Shown piece by piece: positions 1-11,835 of a stretch of DNA of 64,000 nt (position 1 is the stretch's first letter; each line of letters starts with the position of its first letter). This DNA is from Calliopum simillimum. Taxonomy: Eukaryota > Arthropoda > Insecta > Diptera > Lauxaniidae. Below the pieces are notes generated by a model. That model saw only the letters and a list, made by a program, of their open reading frames with translations, ran no database searches and was not told the origin of the DNA. The stretch is from the NCBI GenBank assembly GCA_951812925.1, contig OX638371.1, forward strand, positions 78,377,697 to 78,441,696. The letters run 5' to 3'. Made by a program: the position numbers and the translations under genes.

Positions 1-2815
1 GATTACTCGAAAACGCCTCCGTAGACAAAAAAATATAGTTATTTTCTGAATCAGGCAGTCATTTTACATAAGAATTTTATAGTGGCAACCAGATCACATT
101 TTTGCTGTAAACTAGTGTAATAGAGTAGCATATCAAGTGTTTCACAAGCCCCAATTGCTACTAGACATGACTCTGCAAGCATATGTGGCATTGTTAGCTT
201 TCGCTGCTCGTTCTTCAAGGTTTATATTGCAATGCAGAATGTAAAACAGCAGTTTTTGATTAATTTGCTGATTGCTTTGAAATCTGAAAGGTGGTATTTT
301 ATATATATCTGGTAAAAAATATAAATTGGGTTTTTGATTGTTTTATACGGAAACCTCTTGTAAAGCAACATCTGCATAAAGTTTCTAACAAGGATTCCAT
401 TTATATTACTTAGCATTTAGAGAATCGGCATTCGCGTTTTTAATACAGTCCAGCAATTTTTAAATATAAACATAACTAATCTTTTGATTGTACAAAACCG
501 ACAAAAAATTTATGCACCCATTGCCTTAAACATAAAGTTTAGCCCATACGGTTATGATATTAATTTTAAAGGTGGGAATGATGAATTATCCAGGAAACAT
601 CAATTCCACGGACGGTGGGTGGAGGAGGATATTAATTCGAGAAAATATAGGCACACTACGTTATAAATTTATTCATTTTTTTAACTAAGTATATATAGTT
701 GACCAAGCTACTCATATGAAAACAGATTGGATACACTCTCCAAAACTTACTAACAATTTTTCTCGCCAAGAGTCATGGCCATATATTTACAAGTCAGTCG
801 AAAAAAGTTTGAACAGAAAGTTTCTTAAAGGTATTGTTGAAAAAATAAATTCAAGGATCGGGAAAAGTTTTTGAGCGAACCTTTATAATTAAATATTAAG
901 TAATTCTACATTCAGTTTAGTTATGAACATTTCACATGTAATTCGAATTATATCATTCTGCGAATTCGATTAAACTGTTTAACAATATAGATCACACTGT
1001 GAGATTGACTAACACACGTACTCGCATATCATTAATATTCAAAGTTTCTCATTTCGTTAACTTTTTTCTCATTCATCTATAAATAATAAATAAACAAAAC
1101 TACATTTTTTTGCAAACTATCTTTTAGTCAAATAATTTATAAATCTTTAAATGATTGGACTGCTATATTTTTTTTAGATTATTTTAAGTATTTTAGATTA
1201 TCTGAAGGTTTTCTTTAAAAATTATTTTATTAGTTTTTAGTTTAATTTTTTAGCATTTTGTTTCATACTCGTAAGTTTTCTCTCTTATTGAATTGCAACT
1301 TTAACAACTTTTTAAAATTTAAATTAAGTTTTGTATATGTTTAGCAATATAATATCGGTTTCTTTTTGTATAATAGATTTATGTATATTTTTCTCATAAA
1401 AAAATTCTATAAGTTATTTGCAAATCTAAAAAATAAACATCTACAACATTAATTTAACATGTTAATTTTGTTTTTTTTTTTTTTTTTTTCTCTACAGTTT
1501 ACTAATTATGCATTTATTTTTTATTCATTGCTAAAACTACAGTCTATTAATCTGAATTTGCATTTTTTCTAATTATTATTTTCAACTCACATTTTGTATG
1601 AATTTTTGTTATTTGGAATATTGAGCTATGCCAAATTTGGTTTTTTTTTTTTTTTTTTTTTTGTTTTCTCTGCTTGGAACATTTAATAAACGTAACTATT
1701 TTATTTTCTTATCACTCGTTGCTCTTATTTTTATTAAAATTAAATAATTAATGAAAAGAAACTGAATTAATTTTAATAAAAATGTATATTATGCCAAATA
1801 TTTCTTTTTTTAGCTGTCTAACAAAATTAGCTCTGGCCTCTCTATAGATAGGTCAGTGAAAATAGTTTTCCAGCCGTTTTTGGCTTTTGCAGAAGTCACT
1901 TAATAACAATTTTACTGTACCTATTATTTTTTCGCACTATGTCCTTCACACTTCCACTCCTTTTTAATTGAACTGGTTCTTAATATTTTTGTTTGATGAC
2001 CAAGATATGGGGCAAAACATACGTAACCGGACAGCATTTGGCTCTTGCATCTCCGATTTTTTTTAAGCTTTTTTTTTCTTGTGGTACTAGCTGAGACTAG
2101 CATGACTATTTTCAAATTTTTTTCATCAGCCCCCTTGAGGGGTGGAACGTTGTATAAGATCCAAAAACTGCCTGGGTAACTTTGTTGTAAAATGGAAAGC
2201 AGACTTCAAGTCACTTTCGTAGTGAGCCCATTCTTCTACATATAATGTACTATGTAATTTGTAAAAAAAATGCTTTTTCTTGGAAATTGTGGCAACACTC
2301 TATAATTTATTTTGATTAAATTATGTTGCATATCTTAAGGCTTGTGGAAAATGTTTGCAATAATTTTTAATGCTGCCTAAATTCATACAACAGTTTTTTT
2401 GTTTAAGTTTTGGAAAGAGCTTTTAACCAAGAAGAAAACTTTTTGTGAACATTTTATCGTTATATTTGCGAAAGTTATAGCCAATACAAATTTATTTCCT
2501 ATTTAATCACATACAACATATCATAGGAGTAACTGTTTATTAACAAGGAAAGGTAAATTGTCTACACTTTTCCTTTTCCACATTTTCTGCGGTCGTAACA
2601 CAAGAAAAAAAAAATTTTAACATTAAGTGGAAAACATTTCATATACTTAACATCGAAATAGCGAAAAAATACCTGTTCTTACCCGAATATCTCTAAAACC
2701 ATCGATATTTCTTCCAAATAACAGAAACGTTTTCGGATTTTCGGCATGACATCGATCTTAAACGGTTTCCCATCAAAAAGAAAAGGTCAAACGTTTTCAT
2801 CGAATTGTACATATA
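1..2815. other. No gene or repeat recognised
   Basis: AT-rich sequence with T runs at about 1470-1488 and 1640-1660. Small open frames here are short and have no family signature. This is either intergenic or intronic sequence of a neighbouring gene. Confidence 0.6.
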
Positions 2816-3665
2816 ACAGGTCATTCAATAAGTCCGTACGATGACACATAGATGGCGTTACTAGAAATTTTTCCATACAATTTTTATTTAGAACTAACCT
2901 TCAAACGATACGTGTATAAATTTGACAGCAATCGGACTATTGATTCATGAGTTATAGCATTTTGTTAGTAAAAAAAAAAATGGAAAAAAGTGAATTTCAA
3001 GTTTTGATAAAGCATTGCTTTTTGATGAAAAAAATGCAGTGGAAACCAAACAATGGCTAAATAAACATTACTCAAACTCTGCTCCATCGATACAAATGGA
3101 TTGCTGAATTTAAACATGGTCGTACCAGCCCAAATGATGCAAAGCGCTGTGGACGCCCAAATGGGGCTGTTATTCCAGAAAACATAAAAAAAAATCCATA
3201 AATTGGTTATGAATGATCGCAAATTGAAGATGCACGATCTAGCTGACATTGCAAAGATATCAGATGGTAGTGTTTTTACCAGCTAACACGAACATTTGGG
3301 TATGCAAGAGCTCTGTGTAAAGTGAGTGCCGCGTAAGCTCACAGTCGACCAAAAACAAAAACGAATTGATGCTTCAGAGGAGTGTTTGGCGCTGCTAAAC
3401 CGCAATAAAATCGAATTCTATCGTGGATATGTGACAATGGATGAAACATTGCTTCACTTTTACTCACCAGAATCTAAAAGACAGTCAGCTGAGGCCTATT
3501 TTGACGAAAAAGAGAAATCGTAATATACAAGTGGTATCGAAAAGTTGGAAAATCGCTATACTCGTTGTATCGCCCCCGAAGGCAACTATGTTGAATAATA
3601 AAATCGAGTTTTGTCAAAATTTTGTTATTTTCTTACTTTTCCTACGGACTTATTGAATGACCTGT
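2816..3665 (+). mobile_element. Mariner element with internal deletion, bounded by TA
   Basis: Terminal inverted repeats of at least 23 bp match perfectly: ACAGGTCATTCAATAAGTCC at 2816 and its complement ending at 3665. They are flanked by TA at 2814-2815 and 3666-3667, the mariner target duplication. The 850-bp length compares with about 1.3 kb for complete mariners. Transposase remnants on the plus strand run from about 2981 to 3597, with stops and frameshifts in the amino part. Confidence 0.85.
2981..3597 (+). pseudogene. Mariner transposase remnant
   Basis: The amino part recalls the mariner helix-turn-helix (FQVLIKHCF, FKHGRTSPNDAKRCGRPNGA) and is broken by stops. The central part, 3326-3523, is open: the second catalytic block YVTMDETLLHFYSPESKRQS is followed directly by AYFDEKEKS, which belongs to the far carboxy end. 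The segment holding the DD(34)D second and third aspartates is missing, so no active transposase can be made. The tail (KLENRYTRCI, EGNYVE) reads on after a stop codon. Confidence 0.8.
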
Positions 3666-3679
3666 TATATATGTATGCA

Positions 3680-5126
3680 TGTACATTAGCTATGGGCTAG
3701 TTTGTATGGACATTTTTAAAAATTAACTTTTTATACCCTGCGGTGGTTTTTTATGTGACGTTTGATGAAAAAGTAAGTGAGCCAAAATTTGGAGGGGGTG
3801 GGGTGGGTCTAACCCTTGCCGGTTTTGAGTCAAAGTTCGAATTTCGGGGGTAAAATTTTGAAAAAAGCTTCTAACTGCAAACCAGTTATACTTACAGGCA
3901 TAGAATGTATGACCAACCCCCATTATATTTTCTATCCCAACATTTTCACCAAACATACTTACCCCCTATCTCTACCCCTAAGGGTCGCTCCCATATAAGC
4001 CTTAATTTTTATGACATTTTTATAAAATCGACCTCCACCACCCCCAGGCTGCCCCTACATTGTCCAAAAGTATGACCTACCCCCATTATTTTTTCCACCC
4101 CATCATTTTCACGAAACATACTTACCCCCTATCTCACCCCCTAGGGGTGCTCCCATACAAAAATACTCATATTTATGTTAATTAATAAACATTTTTGCTC
4201 TCATCACCCCTACTGCCCCCATATTGCTACTTAGGAAGGTAAAATGTATGACCGACCCCCATTAATTTTTCCAGCCCGACAATTTTACTAAACAAACTTG
4301 CCCTCTATCTCCGTCCTTTATTTTTTCCGGTTGGTACGATCGGCACACCCAGTAACTGCTCGTTTCCGTCATACGTGATACGCGTTTTTTTTTGTTTTAA
4401 TTCAAAACCACTGTAACTGTGGCAATTAATTTTTGTAACAGAAGCAATATTAGTACACCAGTGTAAAGTCGCACCCCGGACCGCTTTTGTATGAGAGCAC
4501 CCCTAGAGGGCGGAGATAGAGGGCAAGTATGTTTTGTAAAATTGTCGAGCTGGAAAAACTAATAGGGGTCGGTCATACATTTTACCTTCCTAAGTAGCAC
4601 TATGGGGGCAGAGTTGATGAGAGAAAAAATGTTTATTAATTAACATAAATATTAGTATTTTTGTATGGGAGCACCCCCAGGGGGTGGAGATAGGGGGTAA
4701 ATATGTTTCCTGAAAATTATGGGGTGGAAAAAATAATGGGGGTAGGTCATACTTTTGAACAATGTAGGGGCAGCCTGGGGGTGGTGGAGGTCGATTTTAT
4801 AAAAATGTCATGAAAATGAAGACTTATATGGAAGCGACCCTTAGGGGTGGAGATAGGGGGTAAGTATGTTTGGTGAAAATGTTGGGGTAGAAAATATAAT
4901 GGGGGTTGGTCATACATTCTATGCCTGTAAGTATAACTGGTTTGCAGTTAGAAGCTTCAAAATTTTACCCCCGAAATTCGAACTTTGACTCAAAACCGGC
5001 AAGGGTTAGACCCACCCCACCCCCTCCAAATTTTGGCTCACTTACTTTTTCATCAAACCTCACATAAAAAACCACCGCAGGGTATAAAAATCGAAAAATT
5101 GTTATTAAGCCCATAGCTAATGTACA
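3680..5126. mobile_element. Foldback element: 1.45-kb near-palindrome
   Basis: Two inverted arms of about 630 bp (3680-4318 and 4507-5126) flank an unpaired centre of about 190 bp. Outermost 19 bases pair perfectly (TGTACATTAGCTATGGGCT at 3680). Further in, ATACCCTGCGGTGGTTTTT pairs with its complement at about 5065-5091. Each arm holds about three copies of a 164-176-bp unit containing GTATGACC..ACCCCCATTA and a CCCCTATCTC..CCCTAGGGG segment. No coding frame. It begins only 13 bp after the mariner above. Confidence 0.85.
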
Positions 5127-5226
5127 TATTTATTTCTAGCAATTTTTGAACAGAAGATGGCTTGCAATCCCAAATAAATGGAGTTTAAAGAAAAAACTTG
5201 AGGTTGCTATTTTAACTCTGATCAGA

Positions 5227-5365
5227 TAATAATAAGGCGTTTCCACCGGAGATCAATGAGGTGATTTAGCTGTAACTCACCTCATTCATCGTGTGTTAAA
5301 CGTCAAATAAATCTGGAAGCAGTCGTAAATCCCCTCATAAATTTCCGGTGGAAACGTACTATTAT
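5227..5365. mobile_element. MITE with CGTTTCCACCGGA inverted ends
   Basis: About 139 bp. The end string CGTTTCCACCGGA (from about 5238) pairs with TCCGGTGGAAACG near 5343-5356; both sides carry ATAATA outside. No coding capacity. Family not recognised. Confidence 0.6.
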
Positions 5366-5551
5366 CCGAATGCCTAAATCTTGTCTTGTCTTGTCAGGGT
5401 ACACGCAAAAAAATGATCTGCAATAATTGATTTTCAAACAGCACAAAGTGATAATAATCTTATGAAAAATTACTGTTTGTTCCCGTAATTCAATTACTTT
5501 ACTGGATTCTCATGAAAAAGTAATGCCACAAAAGTAAAATATACAGATTAA

Positions 5552-6424
5552 TCCATTAATGCCCAACGGGAACCACAGTAGATACGATGCTGAAATTTTC
5601 AGGAGTTAGCCTCCCGGACGTTAGCTATGTTTATAAAAAAAAATTGTACTAAGTCTTGGCTAGGAACGGCTCAATGACTGGGTGCCGTATGGCACCGCTG
5701 GGCATTCATACACATTTATTTTTTTTTATGTAACAGGAAAATTTTTCTGTTTTTAATAAAAATTGTCTTTTTATGTACTTCAAACAATTAAATTATATAT
5801 TGTTTATCACTAACTAGTCAAAAGAAAGCTATAAACTGAGATTGTAGCATAATTAAGGAGAAAAGTAATAGTATGTTCGACTGCAAGGATTAAATCCTGC
5901 TGAGGCGAAACTCTTGTTAGCAAATGCAATAAAGCATTCAAATGACTCGATAATTAAAACTTATTCCTTAAAAGCCAAAAATAAAAACTCAAACTGTAGA
6001 TTTTATATTATACAAATTGTGTTGTGATGAGAGAAAACACCCACTTACATACACCATGTATTGTTGGCTAATGCCCAGCGGTGCCGTACGACACATAGAG
6101 AAACAATAACTTTCGTGCTAGGTAATGCCCAGCGATGCCATACGGCACTCAGAAAAAAATTGCTAGCCATACCCAGCGGTGCCGTATAGCACTTTGGTTT
6201 TTCAAATCATCGCAACTCGTTTATTTTAAAACGGATTTTGTTGATTTTTACTTTAAAATACTCATTAGTCTTTTTAAAATAAAACTGCTTACAACAAGTT
6301 TCAAAATATATGACTAAATAACGATAAAAGGTGATTCCTTACCTCAAGTCGTACGACATCAAAATATTTTTCACTTTTCTGCCAACAAACAATCAAATAA
6401 CGATAACTACCACGAACATTGGGT
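5552..6424. mobile_element. Nested inverted-repeat element with GCCGTATGGCACCGCTGGGC motifs
   Basis: It interrupts the tRNA-core element. It starts CCATTAATGCCCAACGGGAA and ends near CATTGGGTTAG. Inside, the motif TGCCGTAyGGCACCGCTGGGCA appears at about 5693-5714, and complementary versions TGCCCAGCGGTGCCGTACG occur near 6070, 6124 and 6170. A short relative of about 140 bp is at 15495-15635. Confidence 0.55.
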
Positions 6425-6614
6425 TAGACTTCAAAAAGTACAGAGACAAACAGTGAAAAATGTTGAATATAGAAGCAAAAAGTTGTCGCATAAAAATATA
6501 CTAGTAAGCTCTGCAGTATTTGCTTAAAATTATTATCAATTATTACTGTTTGACATTGTCAAAAATTTTATTGAAATATAATTTAAATAATATAAAAAGA
6601 TATAGAAATGAAAG

Positions 6615-6680
6615 TGCTACAGTAGCTCAGTGGTTAGAGCATCGCCTAAAAACACAAAGGTCTTAAGTTCAACACAGTCA
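6615..6680 (+). other. tRNA-derived sequence (pol III A box, degenerate B box)
   Basis: TAGCTCAGTGG at 6623-6633 is a perfect tRNA A box. AAGTTCAACAC at about 6665-6675 is in the place of the B box and is degenerate. Downstream is a T run, a potential pol III stop. It cannot fold into a full acceptor stem, so it is not a working tRNA gene. Confidence 0.6.
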
Positions 6681-6934
6681 ACATGAATTTTTTTTTTAAT
6701 TTTAAATTTTTTAAAAATTTACTGTTTGTAATCAGTAAAAAATACGGTTTTTCTTTACGGGCGCACAGTTGCTGAAAAAATCAGTAAAAATAACTGGGAT
6801 TTTAAATGAATTTTTACGGTTTAGTTTTTTCCGTGTAGAATGACAATTTTTATTCGAGCTGTCAAACTGATCTCCGGAACATCATCCCTACAGTTGCTGT
6901 TTATTCCAAAATAAAAAAAAAAAGTTTATCAGGT

Positions 6935-7279
6935 CTGTTCCGTAATCCGTGCGATTTCAATTACTTTTCATTGAGTAGGCTTGTTGATGAAAATGGTGAG
7001 TCACACGATAAAAAGTATCAGAATCTTTTTTACGCAGGATTACAAGCTCTACCAAAAATATTTATTTTGCATAAACGAAAAAGTAACAGTTTAGGAAATA
7101 TTCTTAAAAAACTGCAAAAAGTCGAAAAGTTCGACTTGATCGAATATTTCCGAAACAGTTACTTTTCGTAAATACTAATCAATATTTCTTGTAGAACATG
7201 TAATTTTTTATGACTCACCATTTTAATCAGAAAGCTTCCTCAATGAAAAGTAATTGAAACCACATGGATAACGGAACAG
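6935..7279. mobile_element. MITE with long inverted ends (CTGTTCCGTAATCCGTG)
   Basis: 345 bp. The first ~45 bases, through TTTCAATTACTTTTCATTGA, pair with the last ~45. The inner strings GATGAAAATGGTGAGTCA and TGACTCACCATTTTAATC also pair. A half copy with the same right end lies at about 11380-11573. Confidence 0.7.
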
Positions 7280-7930
7280 GGCTGTATGCATGATTTCGAT
7301 TATCTTCGAGATACGTTGATAAAAGGGAGAACATTTGAAATGAACCTTTATAATTTCTGATTTGGAAACCTTTTTAGTTTATGGAAGACCATGTATTTTT
7401 GATAAGCGTTTAGCCATTCTAGATTCAAATCAAGCGTGCCGCTTTCAATCGGGTTTCATGACATCCCAAAAAAGAAAATTTTGATAACATGCTTTAGCAG
7501 ATTTTTCGATTTAGTGTTGGATTAAAATGAAAAATGCAGTATAAATTAAAATAAAGAAAAGTTTTCTTCAAAAATACAGTATTATATATTATTCTTTTAT
7601 GTAACTAATCTTGTACAATTATTTTAACAACAAAATTTTTCTAAAAAACTACAAAAAATATAAATTTTAGCTACAAATACAATAAAAATAGAACTTATAT
7701 GTAAAAGAAGTATAAGGATTAGCCAAATTAATATATGTACATATATATAAAAAAACATAAAGATTATTAGAAGTTAATGTTTTCGGATATAATTGTAGAC
7801 TAAGCCGATTTATGATTCCAAAGAAAAACTATATATGTATGTGGTGAGGGAATTTCTGATAAAAATTACACTTGTTTTAAAACAAAAATGTTTCTCAAAA
7901 CAGTATTTCATAAAGCCTTATAGAAAATTA

Positions 7931-8171
7931 GGCCCCTATTGCGGTTGTCGATTTGCGATAAAATTTATGGCCATCGATTGTTTCTACTAGCCTTATCTTT
8001 GAAACCTCTTCACCGATTTGAATAAAGTTTTCGCCATTTGATTGCAAATGACTTTAAATGACATGTGAAATATATATTAGTGGAATCGGTGATGTAGTTT
8101 CAAAGGTAGGGCTAGAAGAAAAAATCGATGGCCATCGATTTTATCGCAAATCGACAACCGCAATAGGGGCC
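7931..8171. mobile_element. Harbinger-like MITE with TTA target duplication
   Basis: 241 bp with inverted ends of about 48 bp: GGCCCCTATTGCGGTTGTCG at 7931 and its complement ending at 8171, continuing through TTTGCGATAAAAT and GGCCATCGAT. TTA flanks both sides (7928-7930, 8172-8174), the duplication typical of PIF/Harbinger elements. No coding frame. Confidence 0.8.
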
Positions 8172-8396
8172 TTATTGTATGTACATATACGTGCTTGTAA
8201 ATTTCAATGAAGACGAGTACTTTCTTCTTCATACCTACCTTTTTATTTTATTAATAATAAATTATACCAAAAATGATAAAAAATTTTACTAAAGTTTTGA
8301 AATAAACATGCCTCAGAAACTGATTTCCAAATGCTTGAAATGCCTGCTTTGTAATAGAATTTCCAGCTTATAGCACTACAACTCACTCCTCTTCAC

Positions 8397-9169
8397 ATTA
8401 TGGAAGCAGCTTGTGCGGCCCTCAGACTACCTCACTTACAACGACTTAAGGAAGGCAATCTAACAGGACATGTCAAAATCCTGTATGTGTTCTGGGATAC
8501 ACCATGTCTTACAGTCTCCGATAAGTTATGCAAAAAGTTTGTTTTCTCTAGAAAATTCAAAATGATCGCGCCGAATGGAGGAGGAATGATATTAATTTAA
8601 AACAGGGCTCACAGTTGTGGTTCACTGATGGGTCCAAAATGAAAGATGGTAACGCAGGAGCTGGAATCGTGGGACCAAGATTCCAAAAAGCAGTAGCAAT
8701 GGAAAAAACAGCTTTCACGCGAGTGAACAATAGCTTCAAAAACAACTTAATTCGGGAATGGGAAGAGAAGGAAGACATACGACAAGCGAAAAGGTTAATC
8801 AATCCAAAACGTATTAAGGTAGAAGCCGTTTTAAATCTCAGTAGAAAAGATATACAAACTTACAGTGAAATAATGGCAGGTCACTGTAAACTCAATTATC
8901 ACCTAAAAAAGAGGGGTTTGGTAGACGATGATTCCTGTAGACTCTGCTTAGAGGACTTGGAAATAGCAGAGCATGTCTTATGCACTAGTCGTGCTGCGTT
9001 TGGACGCAGAATTAAGTACCTAGGTGCCGTGATTTTAGATCCAAATGACATAGGTAAAATTAATCCCAAGAAAGAGGCAGGTCGCAGTACAATCCAGAGC
9101 CTTTTAAATAATAATAGTGAAAATGTTTTATTTCTTTTTTTTTTAACTTTAAGTACTTCAGATGGATGA
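8397..9169 (+). pseudogene. LINE fragment: RNase H start and carboxy CCHC region
   Basis: Two frames of one decayed element. 8400-8597 holds the tail of a reverse transcriptase region (AALRLPHLQRLKEG). 8615-9169 starts WFTDGSKMKDGNAGAGIVGP, the first catalytic-Asp motif of a retroelement RNase H. At about residue 42 it jumps to the region after RNase H, ending with CRLCLEDLEIAEHVLC, a Cys-Cys-His-Cys motif seen at the end of I/R1/LOA-type LINEs. The middle and last RNase H motifs are deleted. Clade assignment beyond that is uncertain. Confidence 0.65.
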
Positions 9170-9383
9170 AATGAATTTTTGTTAATATTAAATTGTTATC
9201 AAGTTATACTTTATGTTCTTTTTGCTATCAATTTAATTAAAAATATCTAATAGGTTTTGTTTTTTGTTAAAGAAGCTCATTTATTTTAACTACGTTGGGT
9301 TATATTGTTTGATGTTTAAATTATATATTATTCATTTTGATTGAAAAAATAAATTTTCCTTTCATATAAACAAAAAACACTAT

Positions 9384-9491
9384 GGAGGTTATCGTGAATC
9401 AAGATTCCCGGGGAATTTTCTTAAACTGCAATAGAGAATGAAAGGCAGTCTGAGAAATTTCCCCGGAATATATTTATTCACGATAACCCCC
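9384..9491. mobile_element. Short palindromic MITE (GTTATCGTGAAT family), copy 1
   Basis: 108 bp. GGAGGTTATCGTGAATCAAG at the left pairs with CACGATAACCCCC at the right, and the inner AATTTTCTTAAACTGC pairs with the central part. Same family as 19029-19135. Confidence 0.65.
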
Positions 9492-10257
9492 TATTATTTT
9501 CAAAGATAGAGCGCCTTTCTTAGCATGCCTGAAATAAACTGAGACCAAGTAATGGGTTTTTTTAGATTTTATACTATGTCTGCCTTAATATTGAGAGAGA
9601 ATTTTACTTGGACTTTAGAGCACAAAATAAGCTAATACTCCAATGTTTTGATGAGGTTGCCGAATAAAATTATAATATAGAACATATACAAATTGCTATC
9701 AAAATATTTTTTTAATTTAATTTTTAATTAGTGTGGAAGTTTTTAGTAGCCGAGTCAACTATCAAAATGGGTTTGTCGTAATCTACTTGGAAAATTTCCA
9801 ATATATTTTAGTGGAAAATTTTCAATTAATTAAACTTTTGGTGATTACTTCTATAGTTAATTCACTTAATATGTAATGCAGTGTGCCCATCTATGGTTTT
9901 AGTGAAGTTTACAAAAAATTTTACTCGTAGGTGGGGTTTTTTCTTAGCTTCAGGTTATTTGATGTTATAACTTTGACAAATGATACTAGATAAAGATTCT
10001 GTATAAAGGGTCTGACATGAATATATGGTGATAATATAGAATATAATGAAAAACTCACTTTCTGTATTTAACATTGGTAACATAAAACACATTTATCGAA
10101 TTTATTTTACATAATATTAAAGAATATAAGTAGAATACTTGTAGTACGTCTGAAAAAATTATTGCGAATTTTAGTTTCATAGGACGTACTAAATGCTCAT
10201 GCAAAAAACGGAAAAACGAGAAAACAGTGAAACATATCTGTGTTATAGTTCTGTACA

Positions 10258-10606
10258 TAAAACATGGATTTTGGCTGTTTTTGAGGTTAAATAAAGAACG
10301 TATTAAACCTTTTCACCATTTTATTTTCATTGCATTATTTAGTTCTGCTCTTCGTCTTCAAAATAAGCTATTGCGTTTCCATCTATGATTTTTTTTTTTC
10401 GCAAAGTTATAGCCACATAAATTTTTTTAAATAAGTATATTCGTATCTTAAAAAGGCTATAACTTCGCGAAAAAAATCACAGATGACCACCCGATAGCTA
10501 ACTTTGAAAACGAAGAACAGAACTAAATATGTAATCAAAATAAAAAACGGGAAAGGTTTCATACGTTCTCTATTTAATCTCAAAAACAGCCAGAATCCAT
10601 GTTTTT
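10258..10606. repeat. Inverted repeat element of about 350 bp
   Basis: The left arm, from AACATGGATTTTGGCTGTTT, is matched in reverse by a right arm ending in the complement. Pairing continues inward through AGAACGTAT, TTAGTTCTGCTCTTCGT and TTTTCGCAAAGTTATAGCC to the centre near 10430. It behaves like a MITE or foldback. No coding frame. Confidence 0.65.
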
Positions 10607-11099
10607 ACGATTTTTACACTTTTTAGGCCAGAATATTTCGACTAGAATTTTATGCTGTCATACCAGGTTTTACAACTAAAAATTACCTTATCTTGTTAAA
10701 TAACTAAAATATTTACGAAAAAAGAAGATGGTGTTGATTGAACATTTAGGTAAGGATATCTTTAAATCCAAACAGATTCGAATTCAGCATCAAAAATTAC
10801 ACCGAAAATATTTTGTTTTTCCTTTTCTCTTTGCATTTTTGAATAAAAAGTAAAATAAAAAAAATGGTAAAAATCACAATATCGTGAAGAAGTCCTAAGA
10901 AATTAAAATCGGTAAAGAAAAAAGAATTGCGAAAACCTTGTACAGGGTGTATTGCATAAGGTTACGAAGTTTCTGGGAGGTGATAGAGGAGGCCTAGACT
11001 AACAAAAAATTGCACCAGGTGGTGGGGTTTAAAGTGTACCCCTGAGAAATTATAGGGTTTAAACTGATTTTCTGACGTGTTTCAGAAAAAACATTTTCT

Positions 11100-11345
11100 T
11101 GGATCACCCTAACGTTTTAGAGAAAACATTTTTATGGCAAAGTATTAGATTATTGTAAAAGCTCTCAGATAATGTATATGGTTTAAAGGGGTTTAGAAGG
11201 ATTTCGCAAATTTCTGGACCTTTAAAGTTGATATTTTAATTTTTTTTCCCCATCTTTAGACTTTGGCGGCCATTTTAGTATGAAAAAGGTCCTATTAACA
11301 TACCCTATTATAATTTTTTTTAAGTCGTTCAATTTCCTTTAATTT
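11100..11345. repeat. Dispersed repeat (TTTGGCGGCCATTTTAGTA family), copy 1
   Basis: About 245 bp that match 25850-26100 on the same strand: both contain GTATATGGTTTA, GGATTTCG, CTTTAAAGTTGATATTTTAA and GGCGGCCATTTTAGTA in the same order. Family not recognised. Confidence 0.55.
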
Positions 11346-11835
11346 AGTAGTACATTTGTCATACCAACATTTAAATAACCAAAAAGTCGAAAAATTCAAT
11401 TTTATTGAATATTTCCTAAACGGTTACCTTTTCGTTAATACAAATTAATTTCAGTTGTAGAACCTATAATTCTCCACATAAAAGATTGCAATACTTTTTA
11501 TCGTGTGACTCACCATTTTCATCAGAAAGCTTCTGAAATGAAAAGTAATTTAAACCACACGGATTACGGAACAGATTTACAGATAGATCGATTTTCAAAG
11601 AAAAAAAAAAAAAAAAGATCGATATACATAACTAGGGATGAGAACGAAATTAGTCTTGGTCTTGAGTCTTGGTCTTTGTAGTTTTTCAAGACCAACACCA
11701 AGGCGCTGATATAATTTCAAGACCCAGATCAAGACTCCTATGGTTTCTTTCATGGTCACGATGCTCAGCAAGGCCAATACTGCTCTCAGACTTTAAATTT
11801 AATAGTTTTGTGACTCTACCCAGTAAAATCTTCGT

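Larger units (their letters stand above)
5398..6838 (+). mobile_element. TIR element with a tRNA-like core, interrupted by another element
   Basis: Ends are imperfect inverted repeats, ACACGCAAAAAAATG at 5400 and the complement of CTACACGGAAAAAACT ending near 6838. The body matches the 14455-14998 copy in the same order except for an extra segment of about 870 bp (5552-6424). A tRNA-like sequence occupies about 6615-6680. No protein is encoded. The family is not one I recognise. Confidence 0.65.

Noticed and set aside
6615..6680. A functional tRNA gene
   Set aside because: The B box is degenerate and no acceptor stem pairs; a related copy in the same element shows it belongs to a repeat.
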